This document shows positions 33,980-40,777 of a stretch of DNA of 64,000 bases, piece after piece. Numbering within the stretch: position 1 is the stretch's first letter; each line of letters opens with the position of its first letter. The notes beneath the pieces are model-generated. The model saw nothing but the letters and a program-made list of their open reading frames with translations. It was not told where the DNA came from and did no database searches. This DNA is from Selenomonas sputigena_A (GTDB lineage Bacteria; Bacillota; Negativicutes; Selenomonadales; Selenomonadaceae): assembly GCF_051603425.1 (NCBI RefSeq), contig NZ_CP194411.1, positions 1,426,001-1,490,000 on the forward strand. The letters run 5' to 3'. The translations under genes and the position numbers were made by a program.

Positions 33980-35236
33980 ATGGGAACAGAACTTCTGCTG
34001 GGCTGTATCGGGGATGATTTTACGGGCTCAAGTGATGCTGCATCCTTTTTGGCAGAAGCGGGGCTAAAAACGATTCTTGTCAACGGGGAAACAGGCAGAT
34101 TGCCGAAGATGGATGCTGAGGCGCTTGTTGTCGCTTTGAAGACGAGGAGTGCGCCAAAAAAAGAGGCAGTGAAAGAAAGCCTTGCCGCTTTGAGGGCACT
34201 TCAAAAGCGGGGGGCAAAGCATATATATGTGAAGTATTGTTCGACTTTTGATTCCACTCGAGAAGGGAATATCGGACCGATTCTAGATGCCTTTATGGAA
34301 GAAATGAATGTCCCTTATACGATTCTTTGCCCGGCTTTGCCTGTCAATGGCCGTATTGTGGAGAATGGCGTACTTTTTGTCAATGGCACACCGCTGGCAG
34401 AAAGCTCGATGAAGAATCATCCGCTGAATCCTATGTGGGCTTCGCGCGTGCAGGATCTTATGCATCCGCAAAGCGTGTATCCTTGTATGGAGATCCCGCA
34501 TAAGCGTTTGGATGAGGCAACTGTTGAAGAGATACGCGGGGAGATTGAAGATTTCAAAAAAAACCATCCTCACTTCTATGTAATTCCTGATTATATAAAT
34601 CAAGAACATGCGAGAAAGATCGCACGAATTTTTTCTTCGCTTTCTCTTTTGAGCGGAGGATCAGGTTTGTTGACAGAATTAGCTGAACAGTATAAGGATG
34701 GAAGCTATCCGACAAAATTACTGCAGGATAAAACGGAAGGAGGCGGAATTGTTTTTGCCGGCAGCTGTTCCGAGGCGACACTGCGTCAGATCGAGGTGTT
34801 TCAGCAAGCGGGAGGTAAGAGTTTTAAGATTGATCCCAAAGCGCTGCGACAAGGCGCTCATCACCTTGAAGAAGTTTGGTTATGGGCGAAAGCGCGATTG
34901 GATCAGGAGATATTGCTTTATAGTTCAGATACGCCAGAAAATATTCGCGTTCATCAAGAGGCTGCGGTTGCGGAACTTTTGGAGAAGGCGTTTGCTCAGT
35001 TGGCGGAAAAAGCGCGGCACGCAGGAGTTAAACGTTTCGTCGTGGCGGGAGGGGAAACTTCGGGTGCCGTTGTACAGAGGCTGGGATTTCATGCGTTTGT
35101 CATCGGTAAAAGTGTAGCTCCGGGGGTGCCGATTATGATACCGACCGATGCAGCGGATATGCGAGTCGTATTGAAATCAGGGAATTTTGGGCAGGAAGAT
35201 TTTTTCCAACGGGCATTGGATATGACACGGAGGTAA
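33980..35236 (+). CDS. four-carbon acid sugar kinase, OtnK-like (DUF1537)
   Basis: Phosphorylates the oxidised four-carbon acid (3-oxo-tetronate in the characterised OtnK). N-terminal domain begins CIGDDFTGSSDAASFLAEAG, typical of DUF1537, and contains KYCSTFDSTREGNIGP and CPALPVNGR. The C-terminal nucleotide-binding part has FAGSCSEAT and VVAGGETSGAVV with a late PGVPIM. 418 residues is the family length. GAGGG lies nine bases before the ATG. The pairing with a class II aldolase supports the OtnK/OtnC assignment; the precise substrate is open. Confidence 0.88.
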   Translation: MGTELLLGCIGDDFTGSSDAASFLAEAGLKTILVNGETGRLPKMDAEALVVALKTRSAPKKEAVKESLAALRALQKRGAKHIYVKYCSTFDSTREGNIGPILDAFMEEMNVPYTILCPALPVNGRIVENGVLFVNGTPLAESSMKNHPLNPMWASRVQDLMHPQSVYPCMEIPHKRLDEATVEEIRGEIEDFKKNHPHFYVIPDYINQEHARKIARIFSSLSLLSGGSGLLTELAEQYKDGSYPTKLLQDKTEGGGIVFAGSCSEATLRQIEVFQQAGGKSFKIDPKALRQGAHHLEEVWLWAKARLDQEILLYSSDTPENIRVHQEAAVAELLEKAFAQLAEKARHAGVKRFVVAGGETSGAVVQRLGFHAFVIGKSVAPGVPIMIPTDAADMRVVLKSGNFGQEDFFQRALDMTRR

Positions 35237-35239
35237 GAA

Positions 35240-35848
35240 ATGAACGAAGGCTTGCAGCAAAAATTTACGGATGCCATTTGGGTGGCGAAAAGCCTTTTCG
35301 AACGGAATAAAACAAGCGGTTCTTCAGCGAATATGAGTTTTCGCCATGAGGGCAAGATTTTTATCACGGCGAGTGGTACTTGTTTTGGCAGATTGACACA
35401 GGATGATTTTGCTTGTATCGACAGTGAGGGACATTGGCTGGGAAAGAGGGAACCCAGCAAGGAATTTCCGCTGCACAGGATGTTGTTTCAAAAAAGTGAA
35501 ACTATACAATGCGTCATTCATACCCACAGCACATATTCTGTGCTATGGTCTTGCTTAGATTATGAAAATTTAGCGGACATTGTACCCGATTATACGCCGT
35601 ATCTAAAAATGAAGGTTGGGCGCATAGGTTGTATTCCTTATGCAGCACCGGGCAGTCAGGAACTCTTTGAGCTTTTTCGTGAACGAATCCATGAGAGTGA
35701 TGGCTATATTCTGAAAAACCATGGCCCTATTCTTGGCGGGAAAAGCATTCTCGATGCTTTTTATGGATTGGAAGAGCTGGAAGAAAGCACACGTATTGCC
35801 TGGTTACTTCGAGAGGAAAAATATTATGCAGAAAAACGTAACTCTTGA
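35240..35848 (+). CDS. class II aldolase, OtnC-like 3-oxo-tetronate 4-phosphate decarboxylase
   Basis: Cleaves the kinase product, in characterised systems by decarboxylation to dihydroxyacetone phosphate. A fuculose-aldolase fold of 202 residues with SSANMSFRHEGKIFITASGT, the catalytic-type glutamate in PSKEFPLH and zinc-ligand histidines VIHTHSTYS, plus a later histidine in ILKNHGPILGG. It starts three bases after the kinase stop, with GGAGG before it. No OtnI-type isomerase is present, so a substrate that needs none is suggested. Confidence 0.87.
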   Translation: MNEGLQQKFTDAIWVAKSLFERNKTSGSSANMSFRHEGKIFITASGTCFGRLTQDDFACIDSEGHWLGKREPSKEFPLHRMLFQKSETIQCVIHTHSTYSVLWSCLDYENLADIVPDYTPYLKMKVGRIGCIPYAAPGSQELFELFRERIHESDGYILKNHGPILGGKSILDAFYGLEELEESTRIAWLLREEKYYAEKRNS

Positions 35849-35906
35849 CCAAAACAAAGAAATCTCCGTCCGAAACCAGTTCGGACGGAGATTTCTTTGT
35901 TTTGGT
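35848..35906 (+). terminator. terminator of the sugar-acid operon
   Basis: A perfect inverted repeat with 27-base arms (35848-35874 and 35880-35906) and a five-base loop, starting at the stop codon of the aldolase gene. It contains long A- and T-rich ends and is the longest hairpin in the window. Confidence 0.85.
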
Positions 35907-35917
35907 CTGCAGTTCTA

Positions 35918-35926
35918 TGCTATCAT
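35918..35926 (+). promoter_or_regulatory. extended -10 promoter of the small hydrophobic ORF
   Basis: TGCTATCAT directly after the operon terminator, with no clear -35. It gives the small ORF its own transcript of about 270 bases, ending at the hairpin near 36197. Confidence 0.45.
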
Positions 35927-35953
35927 CGCCATAGTGACTGACGACAGTCGGTT

Positions 35954-35974
35954 CTCCTCCGTGCGAGGAGGTGA
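35954..35974 (+). promoter_or_regulatory. hairpin that sequesters the ribosome binding site of the small ORF
   Basis: CTCCTC (35954-35959) can pair with GAGGAG (35965-35970), burying a perfect AGGAGGTGA ribosome site (35966-35974). Such blocked sites are a hallmark of tightly translated small toxins, but they also occur elsewhere. Confidence 0.5.
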
Positions 35975-35979
35975 TGCGC

Positions 35980-36156
35980 GTGACGCTTTACAATGAAGGT
36001 CCAAGAGGTCAAGTCCGAAGGACGCAGACCGATTGGCTCTTTCATGTAAGGCGGGTGGACATGGAACATGTCCGGCAAGTTTTTGAAAAGCTGTCACTCC
36101 TGATTGCAGCGCTTGCGCTTGTAGCTGACATCACTTTCCGTCTGCCTAGCTTCTAA
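35980..36156 (+). CDS. small hydrophobic-tailed protein, possible type I toxin
   Basis: About 58 residues. The N-terminal half is basic and encoded within repeat copy C (YNEGPRGQVRRTQTDW). The C-terminal half has a hydrophobic helix (VFEKLSLLIAALALVADITF). The GTG at 35980 is eight bases after a perfect AGGAGGTGA; ATG at 35974 is possible but too close. Own promoter, hidden ribosome site and a following hairpin give the look of a type I toxin transcript, and the FEKLSLLI phrase recalls holin-like toxins. No antisense RNA gene was identified. Function is unproven. Confidence 0.4.
   Translation: MTLYNEGPRGQVRRTQTDWLFHVRRVDMEHVRQVFEKLSLLIAALALVADITFRLPSF
35990..36075. repeat. dispersed hairpin repeat, copy C
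   Basis: Same order of blocks as copies A and B: ACAATGAA, CCAAGAGGTCAAGTCC, GACCGATTGG, TTTCATG, AAGGCGGGTGGAC, then the hairpin GGACATG-GAA-CATGTCC (36057-36073). In this copy CCAA-GA-GGTC and GACC-GA-TTGG can pair around a tandem GA, enclosed by TGAA/TTCA. It lies 21 kb from the other copies. Confidence 0.6.
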
Positions 36157-36163
36157 GTAGAAA

Positions 36164-36197
36164 AAAGAACCGCTATGCGGCTGCGCGGCTCTTCTTT
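36164..36197 (+). terminator. hairpin after the small ORF
   Basis: AAAGAACCGC pairs imperfectly with GCGGCTCTTCTTT. It lies eight bases after the stop and would end the short transcript. The rest of the gap to 36307 contains nothing I can identify. Confidence 0.45.
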
Positions 36198-36307
36198 CAC
36201 GAACTAAAAATTCAAGGGAGAGACCGACGCGACCAAACGCCAGTCACTTTTTTGTCATTAAAGATTTTCTGTATGCGCCTGTCAAGCGGGGCGGGGAACC
36301 CAGTACA

Positions 36308-36838
36308 TCACAAGAATTTGCCGTAGACTCGCTGCAATAGATCGTCAAAGTACTGCCGCTCTAATGCATATGTACTGTGTAGATCCAATGGCTTATTGAT
36401 GGCATCAAAAAAATCGGCCGCTCCCTGCAGCAAGGTGATCAACAATTCCTTTTCGGGAACAAAAAAGCGGCTATTGTTCCATTTTGTATGCAATTTTATA
36501 AAACCTCTGTCATATTCTTTGAAGGTCATTTCCCTTGGAGAATCCGGAAAGAGCATGGTGGCTGCTCCGTCTTGCAGGAGCTGATCGATGGCGACAGCGA
36601 GGTAGACCCAGAGATCATTAAGGGAGTCCCATTCACGGAAGGTTAATATTTCTTTATCAAAATAGCTTAGCAGAATAGCGCCGTCTATATATTTTTTGTC
36701 TACATGCCTGGCAATCTTTTTGAGCTCCTCGGCGTCCGTTACATCGATAAACCATGCCGGATCGATATGGTTCAAATCGGATATGCGCACCTTGGGTCTG
36801 ATGAGAAAGGATCTGCAGGTAAACATTTTGTAATACAC
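36308..36838 (-). CDS. hypothetical protein, immunity-like in appearance
   Basis: I do not recognise this 176-residue protein. It is soluble, without signal peptide or membrane span, and mixes acidic helices (TDAEELKKIARHVDKKYIDG) with aromatic strands (WNNSRFFVPEKELLITLLQG). It lies downstream of lysA on the same strand, but a hairpin separates them, and it is AT-richer than lysA. A GTG start is used; an ATG at 36826 is an alternative, and the ribosome site (AAGGTG) does not decide between them. Lone genes of this kind are often immunity proteins, which here is only a guess. Confidence 0.55.
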   Translation of the reverse strand: MYYKMFTCRSFLIRPKVRISDLNHIDPAWFIDVTDAEELKKIARHVDKKYIDGAILLSYFDKEILTFREWDSLNDLWVYLAVAIDQLLQDGAATMLFPDSPREMTFKEYDRGFIKLHTKWNNSRFFVPEKELLITLLQGAADFFDAINKPLDLHSTYALERQYFDDLLQRVYGKFL

Positions 36839-36870
36839 TCACACCTTAGAGAAAGCTGAAAAAGATATGA

Positions 36871-36904
36871 GCTATGCGATGATCTTTGCAGATCTTCGCA
36901 TAGC
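36871..36904 (-). terminator. hairpin after lysA
   Basis: Nine-base perfect arms GCTATGCGA and TCGCATAGC with an inner GATC/GATC pair, 15 bases beyond the lysA stop on the minus strand. A T-rich stretch follows on that strand after a few bases. Confidence 0.55.
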
Positions 36905-36918
36905 CCTGTTGTGATACT

Positions 36919-38178
36919 CTACTTCATCAAACCGCCGGGGATGTTGAGGGTGGCGAAGTAGTCATCGAGGGTTTCGGCGCGGCGGATGAGTTCGACGCTG
37001 CCGTCTTCTCTTAAAAGCAGCTCCGCGCTTCTGAGCTTGCCGTTGTAGTTGAATCCCATGGCGTGGCCGTGTGCGCCGGTGTCGTGGATAACGATGCGGT
37101 CGCCGATGTCGATCTTGGGCAGTTTGCGGTCGATGGCGAATTTGTCGTTGTTTTCGCAGAGCGAGCCGGTGACGTCGTAGATGTGGTCACAGAAGGCGTC
37201 TTCCTTGCCGATGACGGTGATGTGGTGGTAAGCGCCGTAGAGTGCGGGGCGCATGAGGTTCGCCATGCAGGCGTCGAGGCCGATGTAGTCTTTGTATGTT
37301 TTTTTCTCGTGCAGCGCCGTCGTGACGAGCCAGCCGTAGGGGCCGGTGATGTAGCGGCCGGATTCGGCCTTGATGGCGAGGCCGGAGAGCCCCGCAGGCT
37401 CGATGATCTTCTTGTAGAGCGCTTCGATGCCGCTTCCGACGCGCTCTACATCGATGGCGGTTTCATCGAGGCGGTAGGGGATGCCGAAGCCGCCGCCGAG
37501 GTTGATGAATTCGAGCGAGATGCCGAGGCGTTTCTTGATTTCGACGGCGAGGTTGAACATGAGCTCCGCCGTGAAGAGGAAGGCTTCGTTCCTAAGCTCG
37601 CTGGAGATGACCATGGTGTGTAGGCCGAAGCGTTTGACGCCCTTTTCTCGTGCGATCTTGTAGGCGTCAAAGATCTGGTGGTGCGTAAGGCCGTACTTCG
37701 CTTCGGTCGGCTTGCCGATGATGTCGTTGCCTTCGATGAGCGAGCCGGGATTGTAGCGGAAGGAGAGGCAGTCGGGGAAGCCAGCGCACTTTTCAAGATA
37801 GTCGATGTGACTGATGTCGTCGAGGTTGATGATGGCGCCGAGTTCGTGCGCTTTCTGGAATTCCTCGGCGGGCGTGTCGTTTGAGGTCAGCATGATCTCT
37901 TCGCCCTTGACACCGGCGGCCTCGGAGAGGAGGAGTTCGGCGATGGAGCTGCAGTCCGTGCCCGCGCCCTCTTCGTGCAGAATCTGCAAAAGCCGTGGGT
38001 TCGGCGCAGCTTTGACGGCGAAGTGCTCGGTGAAGTGCGGCGCCCACGAGAAGGCTCGCTTGAAACGGCGGAAGTTTTCGCGGATGGCTTTTTCATCATA
38101 TATGTGGAAAGGCGTCGGATATTCTTGGATGATTTCCTCGAGTCTCTCGGGAGAGAGGGGGAATGTTTTTTCTGTCAT
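36919..38178 (-). CDS. lysA: diaminopimelate decarboxylase LysA
   Basis: PLP-dependent decarboxylation of meso-diaminopimelate to lysine. The fold III alanine-racemase-type barrel shows the PLP-lysine in EHFAVKAAPNP, GGGFGIPY (phosphate binding), and EPAGLSGLAIKAESGRY. Near the C-terminus, the substrate cysteine motif reads VTGSLCENND, and the Tyr-containing GFNYNGKLR follows. 419 residues is typical. AGGAGG precedes the ATG. Ornithine/lysine decarboxylases share the fold, but the CEN block and the Ddh gene in the same region favour LysA. Confidence 0.85.
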   Translation of the reverse strand: MTEKTFPLSPERLEEIIQEYPTPFHIYDEKAIRENFRRFKRAFSWAPHFTEHFAVKAAPNPRLLQILHEEGAGTDCSSIAELLLSEAAGVKGEEIMLTSNDTPAEEFQKAHELGAIINLDDISHIDYLEKCAGFPDCLSFRYNPGSLIEGNDIIGKPTEAKYGLTHHQIFDAYKIAREKGVKRFGLHTMVISSELRNEAFLFTAELMFNLAVEIKKRLGISLEFINLGGGFGIPYRLDETAIDVERVGSGIEALYKKIIEPAGLSGLAIKAESGRYITGPYGWLVTTALHEKKTYKDYIGLDACMANLMRPALYGAYHHITVIGKEDAFCDHIYDVTGSLCENNDKFAIDRKLPKIDIGDRIVIHDTGAHGHAMGFNYNGKLRSAELLLREDGSVELIRRAETLDDYFATLNIPGGLMK

Positions 38179-38202
38179 AAAGATGCCTCCTAAAGAGTGA
38201 AA

Positions 38203-38219
38203 AACCGCCTCCGAGGGCG
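38203..38219 (-). promoter_or_regulatory. leader hairpin before lysA
   Basis: On the minus strand CCGCC(C) pairs with GGCGG, followed directly by TTTTT and then the ribosome site. It begins only about ten bases after the expected transcript start, so it resembles a miniature attenuator or a 5' protecting stem-loop. Confidence 0.45.
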
Positions 38220-38235
38220 GGATATGCTACACGCC

Positions 38236-38264
38236 ATTATAGCAATACGCCATGAGGCTGTCAA
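38236..38264 (-). promoter_or_regulatory. consensus sigma-70 promoter of lysA
   Basis: Minus-strand TTGACA and TATAAT, both perfect, with the optimal 17-base spacer. Transcription would start near 38229, about 50 bases before the lysA ATG. Confidence 0.85.
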
Positions 38265-38367
38265 TGAAGCAGATTTGTGGTACAATGAAGGAAGAACTGA
38301 TGAAAGGAAGGCAGCAGCCGTTCCTTAAAAAATGCCGGGGATTGGCGAATGGGAAGGAGGCGGTCGC

Positions 38368-40644
38368 TTGCGGCTCTATATTGCGGAGAAACCAAGCATG
38401 GGGCGGGAGATAGCGAAGTGCCTCAAAGGGCCGGTGCGCCGGCACGATGGCTGGCTGGAGACGGCGGAGGGCGCGGTGACATGGGGGTTCGGCCATATCC
38501 TGCGGCAGAAGGAGCCAGAGGAGTACAATGCGCAGTACAAGCTCTGGCGGGCGGAGGATCTGCCGATTGTGCCGGCGTCGTGGCAGCTCGTCGTCGCGCA
38601 GTCGGCGGCCCGTCAATTCGCCGTTGTCAAGGGGCTGATCGAGCGCGCCGATGAAATCGTTCATGCGGGCGACCCGGACAGGGAGGGCCAGCTTCTGATT
38701 GACGAGGTGCTGGATTTCGTCGGAAACAAGAAGCCTGTCAAGCGGATCCTTCTCAACGCGCTTGATGAAAAAAGCATCCGCGAGGCGAATGCGGCGCTAC
38801 GGGACAACGGCGACTTCCGGAATCTCAAGCAGTCGGCTTTGGCGCGGGCGCGGGCCGACTGGCTCATCGGCATGAATCTTTCGCGCGCCTACACGCTGGC
38901 AGCGCGCCGTGCCGGGCACAAGAAGATCGTTTTGCCCATCGGCCGCGTCAAGACGCCGACGCTCGCGCTCGTAGTGCGGCGCGAGCGCGAGATCGAGGGC
39001 TTCAAGCCCGTCGATTATTTTGAGCTGCGCGCGGAGTTTCATCATGCGGAGGGCGATTTTTCCGCTGTTTGGAAACCGAGGGAGGAAGAGCCGGGGCTTG
39101 ACCGCGAGGGCAGGCTTGTCGACGGGGAAGCCGCGCAGGCCAAGCTTGCCGCTTTCGCCGAGCCGCCGCATGAGGGCCGCGTCACGGGTGCGAGCCGTAC
39201 GAAGAAGACGGAGGGGCAGAGGTTGCCCTTTTCGCTTTCGTCGCTTCAGGTGTTGGCGGGAAGGAAGTACGGCTATGAGCCGCAGCTCGTGCTCGATACG
39301 GCGCAGAAGCTCTACGAGAAGAAGCTCACGACGTACCCTCGCTCGGATTCGGAGTACCTGCCGCTGAACCAAAAGAAGGATGCGCCCGCCATTCTCGCGC
39401 ATCTGCGTGACGGCGACGATGCGGCGCTCTCGCATTGGGCGGGCGGCGCGGATGCGAAGATCAAGAGCCGTGCCTGGAACGACAAGAAGGTGACAGCGCA
39501 CCACGCGATCATCCCGACGACGGTACGGCCGCGCCTCGCGGCGCTTTCCGAGACGGAGCAAAATATATACCGTCTCATTGCACAGGCTTATATCGCGCAG
39601 TTTTATCCCGTGCATATCTACGAGCAGGCGAAGGTGACGGTTTCCTATAAGGGCGAGATGTTCGCGGCGAACGGCCGGCGCGAGCTGCAGGCAGGCTGGC
39701 GCGCCCTCTATCGCACGCTGAAGGGAAAAGGCGGAGCGGAGGAGACGCAGGGGAGTGCGGACGGCAGGGACGCCGCGCTTGAGACGGCGGGCGAGGAGGA
39801 CGAAAGGGAAGACACCGCCGTTTTGCCGCCACTGAAGAAGGGCGACCGTGTTGAGTTTTTGCGCGACGCCTTGAAAAAAAGGGCGACAAAGCCGCCGGCG
39901 CGCTTTACGCCTGCGACGCTCCTGCAGGGAATGAAGGAGATTCATAAGTATGTTCTCGACCCTGAGGCGAAGAAGCGTCTCAAGGACGTTTACGGCATCG
40001 GCACGGAGGCGACGCGCGCCGCTATTATCGACGATCTCGTAAAGCGCAGATTTCTCACCGCCAAGGGAAAAAAGAAGCTGCTTTACCCGACGCCTGCGGC
40101 CTACCTGCTCGTCGACGCCTTGCCCGATGAGCTCGTTTATCCTGATGCAACGGCCATTTGGGAGGACAAGCTGCATTCGATGGCCGAGGGCGACGGCACG
40201 CTCGAGGAGTTTTTGGCGGGTCAGGTCGCTTTCACGCGCCGCCTTGTGGCGAAGGCGCTTGACGCGAAGATCGAGCGCGAAGGCGAATACCCTTGCCCGC
40301 GCTGCAGGAATGGCGTTCTCTTGCAGCGCAAGGGCAGGCGCGGCGCTTTTTGGGGCTGCTCGAATTATCCGCGCTGCCGCATGAGCTGCGATGACAAGGA
40401 CGGAAAGCCCGATCTTCAGGAGCAGGGAAACCGCATGCGCGGCCCGAGCAGAGAAAAAAGCGATTCCTTTGCTGCTCGTGCGAACGGCATCGCCCCGGGA
40501 GCGCATAAAAAAACGCAGGGCTTTTCCCCGCCGCATCTATCCGAGGCGGAGATGGCGGCCTTTCTCGCCGAATATGCGCCGCTTCCTTCGGCGCAGGAGA
40601 TGATGAATTCTGCTTCGTTCGGCGGAAAGCGAGAAGGAAAATGA
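38368..40644 (+). CDS. topB: DNA topoisomerase III
   Basis: Type IA topoisomerase that decatenates single-stranded crossings. The TOPRIM domain begins LYIAEKPSMGREIAKCL, with HAGDPDREGQLL as its acidic motif. The active-site tyrosine lies in LTTYPRSDSEYL. The C-terminus carries a zinc ribbon, CPRCRNG with FWGCSNYPRC, followed by a basic, unconserved tail. The TTG at 38368 follows AAGGAGG by seven bases; an ATG at 38332 lacks a site. 758 residues is normal for TopB with a zinc finger. Confidence 0.92.
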   Translation: MRLYIAEKPSMGREIAKCLKGPVRRHDGWLETAEGAVTWGFGHILRQKEPEEYNAQYKLWRAEDLPIVPASWQLVVAQSAARQFAVVKGLIERADEIVHAGDPDREGQLLIDEVLDFVGNKKPVKRILLNALDEKSIREANAALRDNGDFRNLKQSALARARADWLIGMNLSRAYTLAARRAGHKKIVLPIGRVKTPTLALVVRREREIEGFKPVDYFELRAEFHHAEGDFSAVWKPREEEPGLDREGRLVDGEAAQAKLAAFAEPPHEGRVTGASRTKKTEGQRLPFSLSSLQVLAGRKYGYEPQLVLDTAQKLYEKKLTTYPRSDSEYLPLNQKKDAPAILAHLRDGDDAALSHWAGGADAKIKSRAWNDKKVTAHHAIIPTTVRPRLAALSETEQNIYRLIAQAYIAQFYPVHIYEQAKVTVSYKGEMFAANGRRELQAGWRALYRTLKGKGGAEETQGSADGRDAALETAGEEDEREDTAVLPPLKKGDRVEFLRDALKKRATKPPARFTPATLLQGMKEIHKYVLDPEAKKRLKDVYGIGTEATRAAIIDDLVKRRFLTAKGKKKLLYPTPAAYLLVDALPDELVYPDATAIWEDKLHSMAEGDGTLEEFLAGQVAFTRRLVAKALDAKIEREGEYPCPRCRNGVLLQRKGRRGAFWGCSNYPRCRMSCDDKDGKPDLQEQGNRMRGPSREKSDSFAARANGIAPGAHKKTQGFSPPHLSEAEMAAFLAEYAPLPSAQEMMNSASFGGKREGK

Positions 40645-40651
40645 AATGCGA

Positions 40652-40679
40652 TTGTAGAATATTAAAATTCAGGTATATT
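40652..40679 (+). promoter_or_regulatory. promoter of the CNNM-type gene
   Basis: TTGTAG and TATATT, spacer 16 bases, just after topB. The leader then forms a hairpin with ten-base arms GCGCAGGCTG/CAGCCTGCGC (about 40688-40738), which could regulate the downstream gene. Confidence 0.5.
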
Positions 40680-40777
40680 AAAGAGGAAGCGCAGGCTGAT
40701 GGGATGCGGCATGTCTGCTGCCTTGCCTGCAGCCTGCGCCTCTTGCCGCATGTCATGGAATCTTTGGAGGGGTGAAT

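Noticed and set aside
40688..40738. Magnesium riboswitch (M-box) before the CNNM-type gene
   Set aside because: The leader is too short and has only one strong stem; the M-box core is not recognisable.
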